Numbered from the stretch's first letter, positions 1 to 11,909 are shown. The stretch is DNA of 64,000 nucleotides from Glaciozyma antarctica PI12 (GCA_002917775.1 KZ627150.1:990944-1054943), one strand, 5' to 3'. Numbers and translations are program-made. The notes: generated by a model not told the origin, from the sequence alone.

Positions 1-411
1 CGGCCCTGCTTGCGCTTGCTCCTGCTCCTGCGCGCGTACTTCCGTTCGGATCGCTTCCTCTCTCCAGCTACGCAATACCTGCACATGCCTCTACGAGTGA
101 CCAGCTTTGTGCGGGCGATAGGGCTCGAGCTGGGTCCAGGATCGCCCCAGCGAGACCAAAGCCGCAACCTCGGATTCCGGCCCTGCATGCCCTTGCTCGC
201 GCTCCTTCGCCGTTGCTGCTTCTGAGTTTCCGTCCCTGCTTCTAGACTATTTTTTCTCATTGGTACCGAGCGCTGGGAACCATCAGAGCCTCCCCTCACC
301 CTTAGGCTGAAGCTCATCCGTCCGAGTAACGAACCCCCGAGCACGGTCACGGAAGCAGGCACAGCAACCCATATCCCGAACAGCGCGCTAAAAAAAGGCT
401 ACGCATATTCC
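1..411. other. Left-edge non-coding stretch, 3' flank of ZPR1
   Basis: No reading frame here has recognisable protein content or the G/C-ending codon bias seen in the real genes. The stretch lies downstream of the ZPR1 stop codon and probably holds its 3' UTR and terminator, plus flank of a gene outside the window. Confidence 0.5.
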
Positions 412-2102
412 TCATGTTGCACCGTGTACTGGCACGTCCACGACATTGCCATCCAACACCACCTGCTTCGTCTCCACATGCCCATAGTCCTCCACCTTCA
501 TGTCGTTGAGACCGAGCTCGAGGTTCTGCTCATGAGTTCGCTCATAGATCTCGGTAATCATGTTGGGATCATCGTCGGGCGCGTAGAGGTTTTGAATGTA
601 GGAATTGGCGAGAGGGTCGTCCAGAATGATGGTGAAGGGAATCGACGCCGTCATGACCTGCAAGGGATAGTCAGTCAAAGAGACCCTCAGAAACAGCGTT
701 CCGAAAGGCGGCGCACCTGCTTGAGCTGCTTCAGGAAATCCCCCATCGCGTTCCCGCTCTCCGGCACCGCCGAATCTCCCCGCGCGAACACCTTTTCGTC
801 CAGCTCCTCGTACACCTGGTTCAAAATGCCCTCCAGCGTCGTAAAGCGTCCTCCGAGCGTTCCAGGATTTAGCTCGAGCTCAATCTCGGGAATAGTGAGT
901 CCAGCCGTCTCGCTCTGCAACACAAGCTGATCAGCATCCGCCGGCGTAGCAAGCCAGAATCGCAACACACCTTCAAGATGTCTCTGCTCAGATCGTCGGT
1001 GTCCTCGACCTTGAGCGTGATCTTGCGTCCTCGCTCCGACGTTGCACCGCCCGATTTGACCTCCGTGTCCCGGTACCCGCAATCGTGGCAGTTCGTCGAC
1101 ATGAGGATGATATCCTAAGCCCACAGCGCGTCAGCAAGTTACAACGCGCCCCAAGTAGGAGAGCGTACCTTGAAATGGGGAATGTTGACGGTCTTCATGA
1201 GCGTCTCGAGATGGCTACCGCATAGCGAGCAGGTGGTAGGAAAGCTCAGAACCTCCTCCGGATGAAGATGATCGTCGTCGTCCGGCTCCTCCCCTCGCAG
1301 GCCCAACGCCACGTTCTGCGCGGTGTCCCTCAGGTACTCCCGCTTGCTCCACTTGGGGTCTCCCAACCCGCCGTGCGTCTCGATGAAGCTGTTCCCCGAA
1401 GGATCGTCGAGCTTGATCGTAAAGACGGGCATCTTGGTCTCCTCCCCGCCGTCCTCCTTCCCGTCCTCGACAATGAGCCGCAGGCTGTCGATGAGCGTCT
1501 GAATCTTGCCGTGAATCTCGGGCGCCTGGATCAACCGGACGCGTTGGTCCATGCCAAGGTCGCGAATCGTGTCCGAGATGATGCCCTCCACAGTCGTGAG
1601 CTGCCCTCGAGACGCCGGGATCTGGAGTGCGTATTCGGGGAGAGAGATGAGGCAATGCTCCGACTTGACGAGCTGGCGGTTGAGGTCGGCGCGGTCGGTG
1701 ACCTTGACGGTGTAGATTGATCCTCGCTCCTGGATCTCACCGGCGGCCTGGATATCGTTGTTGGAGTAGCCTAGAGGGCAGCACGAACGGCATCAGCGCT
1801 GGAGACGGCCTCGGCGAAAAAAGCGCTGCTCACCACAGTGCTCGCAGCGGAACGAGATGACAATGATCTCCTTGAAGTAAGGGATGTAAGGGATGTAGGT
1901 CATTCGGGTCATTCCCTGCCAGCCGAGGCGGGTCAGCACCTGTCGCCACCTCGAGGAAAGCTCCCAGACTGACCTGCTCGTGACACTCCATGCACAGCGA
2001 CTCGATCTGGTCGACGGGGCTGAAGTCGGCGTAGGCATCGACGGCGCTGCCGATGGTAGGGAAAGGTGCCTCGGCGGTGGGTGCAGCTGCTGGTTCGGAC
2101 AT
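412..2102 (-). CDS. ZPR1: Zinc finger protein ZPR1
   Basis: ZPR1 is an essential eukaryotic protein that binds translation elongation factor eEF1A, acting as its folding chaperone, and shuttles between cytoplasm and nucleus. The spliced product shows the family's duplicated layout: a first C4 zinc finger (SLCMECHEQ, then FRCEHCG) and alpha/beta module, then a second finger ([13 protein letters not shown], then [13 protein letters not shown]) and a second module. Each module contains a matching segment, [12 protein letters not shown] in the first and [12 protein letters not shown] in the second, which confirms the internal duplication. The start at 2102 gives [13 protein letters not shown] just before the first finger. 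Several short introns interrupt the gene. It is tandem with PCF11, whose stop lies 138 bp upstream of this start. Nothing appears broken. Confidence 0.95.
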
Positions 2103-2240
2103 GATTGTTGAGGAGAGAGGGCCAACCGCCGCGCATGGCGCTTGTTGACTTCGATTTTCCTCTTCCCCTTCGTATCTCGTACGTTCCACAGCTTTCCAGT
2201 CTTTCCAATAAAGATTGCAAGCTGGGGGGATACAGAAGGA

Positions 2241-5031
2241 CTACAAGGTATCTTCGACTAGCTCCGACTTGGGTAGCTTCGCTCGCCCTTCCCCCTCCCT
2301 CCCCGTCTCGCCGTCGTCCGATTCAGCCTTCCGCTTCCGCCCACCACCGCTCACTCCTACCACTGCTCCGTCCAAGCCAGCCTCAGGCGTCTGGGACCTC
2401 TTCGCAACCGCTGCGACGAGAGGTGCAATCGCGGGTGTCGTCTCCCGACTGGGCCGAGCGGATTCGTCCAGGCGCAAGCGAGAGGCGAGGCGAGAAGAAG
2501 CTGCTTCTGCATGGCAGGTCGCATGGTAGATCTACGCGTGTGGAAAGAGATTAGCCAAGGTCTTGCAACGACGGACTCGAAGCGACTCACGACTCCCTCG
2601 ACCTCGACGGCGTTGTAGAAGACCCAATCCTCGTCCTGCTCGCTCCAATCCGACTTGAACTTCTCCTTGCAAACAGGACACGCCTTGGCGAGAGCGTTCG
2701 TATCCGAGGGGGCGACGACCTTGCGCTGAAGAAGCTCTGCGCGGTCGATCTGCTGAGCATCGGCTTTCGCAGTCGACGACGACGCCTCCGCGGGCTCGTA
2801 CAGCACGTCGACCTCGTCCGAGTGGATCCAGTCCTGCGGGATTCGAGTCAGTTTGAGGACTAGGAGTTACACGAAGTTATACGAAACGCACTTCTTCGTA
2901 AGACAGCCAGCTCCGACCTTGCGCACGTCCAGCTCCCTCGCGAATACGGCGCTTGTGCGTAAAGTGCCAGTCCAAATGCACGTCCATCTTCTTCTTCCCG
3001 ATCTTGGTATCGAAGAAGCGAAGGCCGCACTGCTTGCACTGAAGACCGAAGCGGCCGTAGAGGAAGGAAGTGGCTTCGGGTCTTGGCCTGCGAAACGCAT
3101 CAGCGAGCCGAACGAAGAGAGGCAAGCGGGAGACGCACTTGAGAATATCGCTGTTGGTCAAATGCACGTCGAGAGCGACGAGAGCGTCGTCGTACTCCTG
3201 CACGAGACGATCGACGGGAGCCGAGACGACTGGAGGTGGCGCTGCCGCTGCCGTCGTCGACGCCAGAAGACCCGAGAGACCCCCGCTAACCCCGGCGAGG
3301 CCTTTCAGCTGCGCGAGTAGGTTCAGGTCGATACCCTGGAGCGTGGGCGCGAGAGGGTTGGCGAGGACGGGCGGCGGGCTGGCGGTGGAAGGGGGTTGCT
3401 GAGGGGCGACGGTCGAAGAGCTGGCGATGGGGCGAGTGGGGTCGTGGAGAGGAGGAGGGCTCATCGTGCTGCGAGATCCGGAGGGAAGGGGTGGATGGAG
3501 GGCGGGGAAGGTGGAAGTGGCGGAGGTGAGAGAGGGAGATTCGGTCTTGACGGCGACGCCAAAGTCGTGGTCGCGGGGTGCGAGGGCGTGAAGCTGCTCC
3601 CGAATCTGGTAGACCTGATCCGACGTGAGTTGCGTGTTGAGGACCAAATTCTCGAGCTGCAGCGAGTTCGGAGCGAGATCGTCAGTCGCCGCTCCGCGAG
3701 ATGCTGACGTCCTGCCCACCTTCTGTAGAGCGCCAACCTGATGCTTGTTGACGGCATCTTCGGGCTGAAGGATGGCTTGATCTTGCCGAAGCTGGAGCAG
3801 GCGCCGCACATCGAAGAGTACTCCAGATCGCTCGCCCGTGTTGGCCGTCGTGGGAAGCTGCTGCATCTGTCGACGAGCGAAGTCAGCCGAATCGCTCGCA
3901 GAACAGGGAGGGGAAGGACTTACACCAGTCGCGTAGGAATCGCTTTCCTGCAGAGGCCTGCCGCCTGCGCCAATCCCGCCGCCGCGTCCTCCCATCCCAA
4001 AGAGCGCCGTCTCGATCCCATGCTGAACCCTTCCGGCGCGACTCTCCTCGGGCATGTGGAAGAGCTCTCCTCCGTCGCTACCACCCGTGCGCCAGGTGCC
4101 CAAGAGCTCCTCCATCTTGACTTTGGTCGGACCGTCAACGACGTGGTAGGCGGAGAGGAAGGCGCGCTCGATGAAGCGGCAAAAGTGGGCGATGTAGGGA
4201 GGTCCGACGTTCTTCGAGATGGAGTCGAGGAGGTAGAGGGCTGGTAGACGGTTCGCTGGAGGACACTATACGAAGAGGGGCCACGAGAAGTCAGTGATCA
4301 CGTTCGGCGCGGACGACGAGGGTTGAAGGCTCGGAAAAGGCAACGAACGAGATGGCCTCTCACGCGGAGGCAGACAGACGAGCTGGAACCGAGCGGGGTA
4401 GAGCGTTCGCACAGGGGAGCAGAGAGACCCAAAGCTTCGGAAGCGCGACAAGAGTCCGAGCACTTTGGCGAGTTGGCGGGCGCCGTTGGCGGGCCTTCCC
4501 ACCGTCCTCGCCCTTGATCCCGGGGTATTCCAATTGTATATTTATCCCCCCAAAAGACATGACCGCCCTCGTTCAGTTCGCCCCGTCGCCGCAAGTGCAA
4601 CCAGTGAGCGACGAGGGGGTAGGGAGAAGCTGACTCACGGTTCGAAGGTGCTCCTCGAGGCAGGATGCGACTACGGTGGACATGCGTAGGAGATGGTGGT
4701 GGGCGAAGAGGGTGAGGTTGGTGATGACTGGCTTTGAGTTGAAGGTGAGAGTGGAGAGGTGTTGCATGAAGAAGCGGCGGAAGGCGTTGGGATCGACAGC
4801 GACCTCGGGTGGTGCTCTAAAGTCGTCTGATGGCGGTGGCGGAGGGGCGTAGGAATGATGCTGAGGAGGAGGGGGGTACGCGTGAGGCGGTGGTGGTTGG
4901 TGATGGTACTGAGGAGGAGGTGGATACTGATCGTATCGTCCTGGCGGTGGCTGAGGTGGAGGATAGCCTGGATAAGACGAGTACTGAGAGTAGGCTGGAT
5001 AAGACTGTTGTTGTTGCTGTTGCCAACTCAT
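2241..5031 (-). CDS. PCF11: PCF11-like mRNA 3'-end cleavage factor (CF IA) subunit
   Basis: Pcf11 links the RNA polymerase II C-terminal domain to cleavage/polyadenylation and termination. The start at 5031 gives MSW followed by a glutamine run and a Pro/Tyr/Gln-rich leader of about 85 residues. A CTD-interacting domain follows (FRRFFMQHLSTLTFNSKP, then LPALYLLDSISKNVGPPYI, then FIERAFLSAY). The C-terminal half carries the two zinc-binding modules typical of Pcf11: LQCKQCGLRF with a downstream HLDWHF, and CPVCKEKF with a downstream YHATCH. The tail is basic and ends ELVEDTL. A 373-nt intron (4266-4638) splits the interaction domain and is long for this locus. Six ACG triplets abut the start codon. 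The longer open frame reaching 5322 lacks family resemblance and is more likely 5' UTR. Confidence 0.88.
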
Positions 5032-5535
5032 CGTCGTCGTCGTCGTCGTTCCTTCCGGGAGATAGTTCAAGGGGAAGAAGCGAGTAGAGAAAATAGTAAC
5101 TTGATCGGAGTTGAGAATGTAGTAGTCCGAGGCCGCACTCAGAGCCCTCTGGAAGGACTTTCGCCCTGGGCTCAGAGTCGCTTCTTCTGCTTGTTCTCGT
5201 TCCCTCCCCCTTCGCCAACCAACCCCCCAAAGTAAGCTACCGCCTCCGTCTGCTTGCTTCACCGACCGGCCACGAACGCCCAGTCCCCCCCGACTCGCCA
5301 TCTCCGCCCCCCCGGCAGGCACAACGAAACAACCGACGATGGACGACGAAGGACAGGAGGAGGAAAGGAGGGAGAGGAGAGAGTCGCACGACTAGTACGG
5401 CATGGGGGAGCGTATGGTGGGAGAAGGTTTGACGGGGAAAACTCTGCGCTGGACGACAGGACGACAAATCTGCACCCCAACTACGACGAAAGACTCAAGT
5501 GCTGACCTTTCCTTCTCTCGCCTGCAGACCTCGAC
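5032..5535. promoter_or_regulatory. Shared divergent promoter of PCF11 and RPL9, with a probable RPL9 leader intron
   Basis: These 504 bp separate the start codons of two divergent genes. A CT-rich stretch ending in cctgcag (acceptor at 5527) sits 8 bp before the RPL9 ATG, and a good donor, gtaagc, occurs at 5232. The simplest reading is a 5' UTR intron of about 296 nt in RPL9, a common arrangement for fungal ribosomal protein genes. A (CGT)6 tract lies at 5032-5049. Core promoter elements cannot be placed with confidence. Confidence 0.5.
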
Positions 5536-6511
5536 ATGAAGCAGATCTACAAGGAAGAGGCCTTCGATGTCCCCGAGGGAGTCACCGTGACCATCAAGGC
5601 CCGCGTCATCACCGTCGTTGGACCCCGTGGTACCCTGTTGAAGGTGCGTTCTCTCGCGAGCTGGTGGTGGTGTCGTAGCCGGCGTGCAGGGAGCTGACCT
5701 TGCGCCTACCTCCTCCTCCTCCTCTCCTCCTTACGAACCGCCGTATCCCTACCCTCTCCTCTCCTCGACTCGCCCTCTGTACCCCTTCCCTCGACCCATC
5801 GACGAACTCTTCCTCTCCTCTCAGAACGTTCAACACATCGACATGTCGATGCGCGTTATCGTTCCCAACGCTGCCGCCCAGAAGCAGGTCTACAAGGTCG
5901 CCCTCGTTGTCTGGCACGGAGGACGCAAGCACGTTGCTTGCCTCCGTACCGTCCGCTCCGCCATCGAGAACATGATCCAGGGTGTTCGTTACGGCTTCAG
6001 CTACAAGATGAGGCTCGTGTACGCTCATTTCCCCATCAACGTCATTATCTCGGGCGACAAGCAATCGGTGGAGATCCGCAACTTCCTCGGAGAGAAGGTA
6101 CGTTTGCTGCTCCGACGGGGGGACGATGCGATGGAGCAGGGAGCTAACGTTGAAACTCATTCTTTCAGATCGTGCGCAACGTGCCCATGCTCGAGGGTGT
6201 CACCGTCGTCGAGTCGACGGCGCAGAAGGATGAGGTGAGTCTTTTCCTTTCGCCAGCCGCGTCGCGCTACACCGCCTGACGCCGTGCCCTTCCCTCCAGA
6301 TCATCATCCAGGGTAACGATGTGGAGAAGGTGTCCCAGAGTGCGGCCAGCATCCACGGTTCCTGCTTGGTCAAGAACAAGGTACGCTTTTACTTCATTCC
6401 GCTCCGCCTTTAGCCCCGCTAAACTGCCCTCGTTTCTTCCAGGATATCCGAAAGTTCCTCGACGGTATCTACGTTAGCGAGAAGACGACGGTGGAGAAGA
6501 TCGAGGTTTAA
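5536..6511 (+). CDS. RPL9: 60S ribosomal protein L9 (uL6)
   Basis: This is a structural protein of the large ribosomal subunit, near the GTPase-associated centre. Five coding exons (5536-5643, 5825-6097, 6169-6234, 6300-6380, 6443-6511) give about 190 residues, the normal length for uL6. Recognisable segments include [19 protein letters not shown] at the N-terminus, [16 protein letters not shown] in the middle and [14 protein letters not shown] at the C-terminus. All junctions use GT-AG, and the reading frame is intact. The start was chosen because orthologues begin with the same MK-I-Y pattern. It is divergent from PCF11 and convergent with the NPC2-like gene. Confidence 0.97.
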
Positions 6512-7299
6512 GCGGCCTTGCTATGCATACGGTGGTTGGCGATTACTCTCGGAGCGTACTGGACGAGGCGCCGAGGTCGTGGGATCGTCTCTGCTCTCTG
6601 CGTCTCTCGATCGTTGGGCAGATGTGACTGGTCGTGGCGTCAAAGGGGGAGACGGCGAACGCTGCTAGAACTCTCCAGGACGTTCAGCTCGCGTGCGTTG
6701 GACTCTGGCTTCGATCTGCGTGTTCTACACATTCTCTCGGTCCTGCTCGACACTCAATCGCCATCCTATGCTTTCGGAGTCGCTCTACGGAAGGCGCCTC
6801 TTCTTGAACGCTCGACGGCCTGCCTTTGAGTACGCAAGGAGCCTCGCGTCGATAAGAGCGCTCCTCTCGACGGCGAGAAGCCGCTAGCAAATGAGGGACA
6901 GACGTCCGCGGCGGCAGCGCGTCTGCGTAGGAGCGTTGAGGAGCTTCGGTGAGCGCCGTCTCGAAGTACTGGCGCGGTCGGAGCGAGGGATTCAAAACGA
7001 AGTGGGGCGAACACAGCTTGGAGGGACTGCGTCGCGAAAGCGGGTGACAAGAGCAGGAGAATGCAGAAGGCGCGCAGCGGGATGGCAGGGAGCGAGAGAG
7101 GAGAGCAAAGCGAAGCTCGAATCGAACCAAGCCGACTTGCGAAACTCATGGCGAGAACCCAATCTTAACTCCTAGCTAGTACACCTCTTCCCCCACTACT
7201 GAATCCAACTTGATGTAGCTCTCCTCGCTCTACTCTGCTCGAAACGAATGAACGCCGCCCCAGCTCCCCTCGACTCCGTCACGATCCCGACATCTCCTC
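6512..7299. other. Convergent intergenic region between RPL9 and the NPC2-like gene
   Basis: This 788-bp gap holds the 3' ends of both flanking genes. I see no ORF with family resemblance or sustained coding bias. A 127-codon ORF on the minus strand (7149-6766) begins with a hydrophobic, signal-peptide-like stretch but has weak codon bias, so I did not call it as a gene. Confidence 0.5.
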
Positions 7300-8165
7300 C
7301 TAGGCCTCGACGTTGTCCGGAAGGAGGAAGTTGATCATGATATCGATGCACGCCATGGGCTGGTCGAGCTGGGTGAACGCGCGAGTCGATACCTGGAACT
7401 TGGCTGCGAGCGAGAGAAGGTCAGTCCCCGCGCGCGGCTGCTCCTGGATCAGCTGGCTCACCTCGGGGGATCTCCTGAGGAAGCTCGACGGTCTGCTCGA
7501 TCGTGTAGACGTCCGGCTTGATAGGGCACTGGAGGGTGGCATTCGCGTTGCCGCTGAGGGGAAGGAATCCGTCGTCAGCTTCCCCTGTTGAGCCCCCGCG
7601 TAGCGATGCTCCACTCACAGCTCCTCACACACATCGAACCGCTTGGTCAAGAGCTTGATAAGACCAAGCTTGACGACCACATCAGCGTACGCTCCGTCCT
7701 GTTTCCATCGCAAGAAGTCAGCGCCTTCCGTCTGGAGGATAGAGACTCGAGTACTGACGTCGATCAACTCAGTCACCGTTCCAGAGGCGTAGATGGTCAA
7801 GTTGTGACCAGGCTTGGGAGGATCAGGGCTAACTCGAAGGCTCTTGATCTGGATAGCGTCCGTTGCCTCTCCTGCAAGAACGTGGGCAAGTATCAGCTTG
7901 AGGGATCCGAGGTGGCGTACGCCCCTTTCGACGAGGGCGACAGCAGCGGCAGCGGCAGCAGCAGAGACATACCGCAATCGTTCCACTCCCATCTGGTTGC
8001 AGTGTGCACGCCTCCGTCTCCTACCCGCGAGACGGCACCAGCGCCCCAGTTGAGCGCAGCTTGGCCGGCGTTGCCGATGAGGAGAGCTTGAGGGGTGGCC
8101 GGTAGCGCGAGAGACGTAGCAGCGAACGAGGCGAGGGTGAAGGCGATGATAGCCTTCAGAGTCAT
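7300..8165 (-). CDS. NPC2: Secreted/vacuolar ML-domain lipid transfer protein (PG/PI transfer protein, NPC2-like)
   Basis: This is the fungal counterpart of NPC2, a small sterol/phospholipid-binding protein of the vacuole lumen or secretory route. The start at 8165 gives a clear signal peptide (MTLKAIIAFTLASFAATSLA). The ML (MD-2-related) domain follows in five short exons, with the typical pattern WNDCG ... IQIKSLRVSPDPPKPGHN ... DVCEEL ... LQCPIKPDVY ... ACIDIMINF. The cysteines in those segments are the usual disulphide partners. The total is about 170 residues, normal for the family. The introns are short, and the frame is intact to the stop at 7300. Confidence 0.92.
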
Positions 8166-8346
8166 TGGAAAGAGTGAGGCTGAAGGGAAGGGTGACGGGG
8201 AGAGAGGAGAGTGTCGAGGGCCCAAACAGCTCCCTCAGGCTCCCCGCGAGTGACGGCCGAGTACGAGTATCTCTCCTGCCTCGCAATCAACTGAACAAGC
8301 GAGTAATTGCAGGGTACGAGGGGTATTGGAAAAACACAAAAGTGAA

Positions 8347-11260
8347 TCAGGTCCTCTTCTTCTTCGGCGCCGGAGTAGCCTCGACCATCGAGTCGTCGCT
8401 CTCCGTCTCAGACGCGGCGACTAGCTTCTTGCCCCGAGCTGGCGCCTTCTTCGCCGGAGCCTTCTTCGCCGGACTGCGGGGTGCGGTGCGTCAGGAAGCC
8501 ACCGAAGAGGGAATTAGAGGACGACGAGCTCACGCTTTCTTCTTTGGCACGTCGATGACCTCCACATCGCTCGAGTCGTCGGAATTCGAGTCGTTGGCTT
8601 CGGCCCCAAACTGGAAGTAGTTCGTTAGGATCGTCGACGAGTCCGTCAAATAGAAACGACGCACCAGCTTCTTCTTCGCGGGAGCCTTCTTCGCGGGAGC
8701 CTTCTTCGCAGGAGCCTTCTTCGCCGCCTTGCCCTTGACACTACTGCTCGCATCTGAATCGTCCATGGATTCGTTCGCTTGCTGCTCCGGCTCGTCCTGC
8801 TCCTCGTCGGAATCCTCGTCGGAATCCGATTGCTGCTTCCCCTTCCCCTTCCCCTTGCCGTTGGACTTGCCCTGCGCGTACCGAATCAGTTCCGCGGTCC
8901 CGCATCTTCAACAGAAAGCTCGCAGTCACCTTATCGTGCTTCGCGTCGTACGCTTCCTTTTGCGTGTGCATCTGCAAGGTAGATACGCGGTCAGCAAGCG
9001 AGCTCACGACGAGCAGCGAGGTTGTCGTACCTCTGGAATGAGGTCGTCGTGCTCTGGACCGTCCTTCGACGGCTTGTAGTTGGCGCTAATCTTGATCCTT
9101 CCTTCCTTGAGGTAGCTCTTGAGGAGGCTGAGAAAAGCGCAACGAACGCAGCTTAGCAAAACGAGACTCCAAAAAGCGACGAAAGGACGTACTCGCTCAG
9201 CGCAGACTTGTTCCCCTTCTCGACGTACGACGTAGACTGCGCGTCCCATCGCCTTCTCGGGAAGAACGCCGAGGTTCTGCGCTTCGAGGTACTGCTTGAC
9301 GAGATGCGAGACCTGAATCTTCTCCGCTTTCTCAGGCTGATCGCGCGAGTCAACGTCCTCCTCAGGCTGGTCAATCGTGACCTTGCTCTTGCCTGCGGCG
9401 CAAACGCTCGAACGTCAGCTCGGAGGGCGGGAAAGGGGAGAGTTTCGCACGGTTGATGGTGTTCTTCCGGTAGAACTGAACGATGTCGCGCGGGTTCGCG
9501 ACGAGGTCAACGTAATCCTGTCCGAAGCGCTGGGGGTTCCCGATCTCGAACGCCTTGCCATCGGAAGGTCCACCGCTGTAGTCGACCTGCAGAGATTCGT
9601 CAACGGGTTTCGAGGCAAGTCGCGAAATGTGGACGCACTCGAAGCCGAATAAGCGGTTTGAGCCTCTCGCTCTCCTCGGGGTGGAGCGCGTCCCAGTCGG
9701 CGTTCGCCTTCTCGATGAGTTCGTTGACCTACGAAAGAACTCCACGTTAGCTAAACGATTTCAGAAGAGCACAGAGCCAAGCTTACCTTGAGCTTGAGGA
9801 ACTTGTTGACCTTGACCTTGCTATCGAGCTCGACGTTGTCGACGTCCTGAGCGACGAGCAGCGAAACCTCGTTCCACACGAACGGGCGAACTGAGCGCAG
9901 ACGGATCGGTTCCATCTCAAACTCGCGACCTTGAATCTTGAGGAGCGAGACGTGCCTGCGCGAGCGACCGAGAAGTGAGTGACTGGTGGCAGGAGGAGAA
10001 AATGCACTGACTTGGGAATAGATTCACCCTTTGCCAGCGAAGTCGCGATGCTGCTGCCGGGCTGGGTGATGTAGTACTTTCTGTCCGCGACGGTGCAGGG
10101 AGCAGCTTCGCTGATGCAGTCGTGCTCGTGACCCCACAAGACGAGATCCGTCTCCTCGCCGAACGCGGTATCGGAGGTGTGGTTGCCTTGCCCATGCGCA
10201 ACTCTGAGGAAAGATGCTTGCTCAGCGCTTGCTAATAGCTGCGTCGGTCTCGTACGTACCGATTCTGGTGCACGAGCAAGATGTTGAACCAGTCTTGAGG
10301 GTCTTCGGCGGGAGTGAACATCTTGATTCGGCCGTGCCTCGCCTCGAAGTGGAAGCGTTCGTCGCGAATGTTGCCCATGCCGTAAAGTGCAAGCTTGGAG
10401 GTTCCTTTTTGAAGGAGGACGGGCTTAACTTGGAGGCCTGAGTCGAGAGCAGCAGCATCATCGAGCGAGGATCCAGGAAGTTCGAGGCGTCCAAAGTAGT
10501 TGATGAGACCCGAAGCAGAAAGAACGTCGAGAGCACAGAGAGCTCCTTCCTGTAAGCGAGGTGTCCTGCGTGAGATGGGAGCTCAGAGTCGAGGCTGGAG
10601 GGACTCACAGCACCAGTTCCCTGAGGGTCGTCGTGGTTCCCGTGAATCGAGAAGACAGGGAGCCCCACGTTCATGTTCTCATCCTCGTAGTTGATGTTCG
10701 GATACCTGCGCGAGAGCTCGTCAGCTCTCTTCTGCTGCTTTCAATCGATGTCCCAGCTCACGTCGCGGTGCGAGCGATTCCAATGCCGTCGTCCGCAATG
10801 AGCTCGAGGCTGACGGGCCGAGGGCCCATCGTGTACTCGCGCAGAGCCGAGATGGTCTGGAATAGGGACGTCCGCGAAGGTCGGTTCTCGTGAAAGAGGT
10901 CGCCGCCGAGCAGGAGCATGTCGACCTGCACAGACCATCAGCTTCTCGCCTTCCCTCCGCTCCTCCAGCAGCACGCACGTCGTTCGCCACCGCCAGCTGC
11001 AAGATCTCCCTGAAAGTGTTGATACTGTCCATTCCTCGCACTGGATCCGTCTCCGCGTAGCCGATGTGGTTGTCCGTGGCGAGAAGGATCTTGGGGGGAG
11101 GAGGTGAGCTGCCAGCGCGAGTCGGGTGGAGCAGAAGCTAGCTAACCTTGATGCAGTTCTCCGGGTTGACCTCCTCGTGGATTCTAGGGTTGGGTCCGGC
11201 GAACGCTGAGCACTTTGCTCCCCTGCCAGGACCTGCGTCGCCACCCGCGTCTGAGGACAT
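8347..11260 (-). CDS. MRE11: MRE11 double-strand break repair nuclease
   Basis: This is the Mn-dependent nuclease subunit of the Mre11-Rad50-Nbs1/Xrs2 complex, which acts in end resection and telomere maintenance. The phosphoesterase motifs appear in order: [41 protein letters not shown] and LWGHEHDC. The capping domain follows ([18 protein letters not shown], then [19 protein letters not shown]). The start at 11260 gives [17 protein letters not shown]. The C-terminus is unusual to the eye: tandem AKKAP units, like a histone H1 tail, alternate with acidic serine patches and end in KKKRT. One intron inside this tail (8611-8664) is 54 nt, stop-free and a multiple of three. The gene has many introns and an intact frame. 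It is divergent from the AVT1-like gene. Confidence 0.95.
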
Positions 11261-11909
11261 GCTGAGCTCGACGAGGACGAGTGGGTGCTTCCGGTTGCTC
11301 TGGTGATGATTCTTGGGCTGTTTGGCGGTTACCCTGGCCTGAGTTCGAGTGCCCGAGTTGAGTTGTTGGACAAGGGACGACGCGACGAACTCGGCCAAGT
11401 TTCGACCCAACCTCCTCCGCCTTATCTCTTCTCATCCTTTCTCCCTTCTACGCTCGCGCCAACCGACACACGCCACAGCTCGTCCTCCGTCGTCTTCACT
11501 CTGTTCACGGCGCGATCGGGAAGCATCGCCATCAGCAACCGGGTTCGTGCTCAAGAGGTCCGATAACGAGGTCAGTCGAGCTGGCGCAATGGCGAGGCCA
11601 CGCGATGTTGTTGGTTGGAGCGAGCTTTGTGCTTAGGCTCGAGGATACTTCAAGGGGGAACCAGGGTGTATCGGAGAGCTGCCCATTGTCGGACAAGGGG
11701 GAGGGACCTGCGCAGGCACGCCGGCGGCGACGAATGGAGTTCTCAAGGGAGTGGATAGGATAGAAACGAGAATTCTTATCGCGTGCAGCGTGCAGGCCTA
11801 CGCGCCCAGAGTCGTGCAGCTCGAGGGCGGCTTGAGACACGCGTGAGATTGAGGAGACGGGCAGCTGATCTCTTCTCTCCATTCCCTCCCAGTCTAATCG
11901 GCGACGCAG
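11261..11909. promoter_or_regulatory. Divergent promoter region of MRE11 and the AVT1-like gene
   Basis: These 649 bp separate two divergent start codons. They contain no supported gene. The stretch gacgcag just before the ATG at 11910 could be a 5' UTR intron acceptor. A long minus-strand open frame (12476-11532) crosses this region but is antisense to transporter exon 1 and resembles nothing I know. Confidence 0.45.

Noticed and set aside
4573-5322. Extended N-terminus for PCF11 starting near 5322
   Set aside because: The added residues are unlike any PCF11, include the ACG repeat read as poly-Thr, and the MSW start with the Gln run fits better.
7100-7130. GGTTCGATTC-like sequence on the minus strand resembling a tRNA T-arm
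   Set aside because: The flanking five bases cannot pair into a T-stem and no acceptor, D or anticodon arms fit nearby.
6766-7149. 127-codon minus-strand ORF with a hydrophobic N-terminus resembling a signal peptide
   Set aside because: Its first 40 codons lack the G/C-ending bias of real genes here, no family resemblance is seen and it lies in the expected 3' flanks of two convergent genes.
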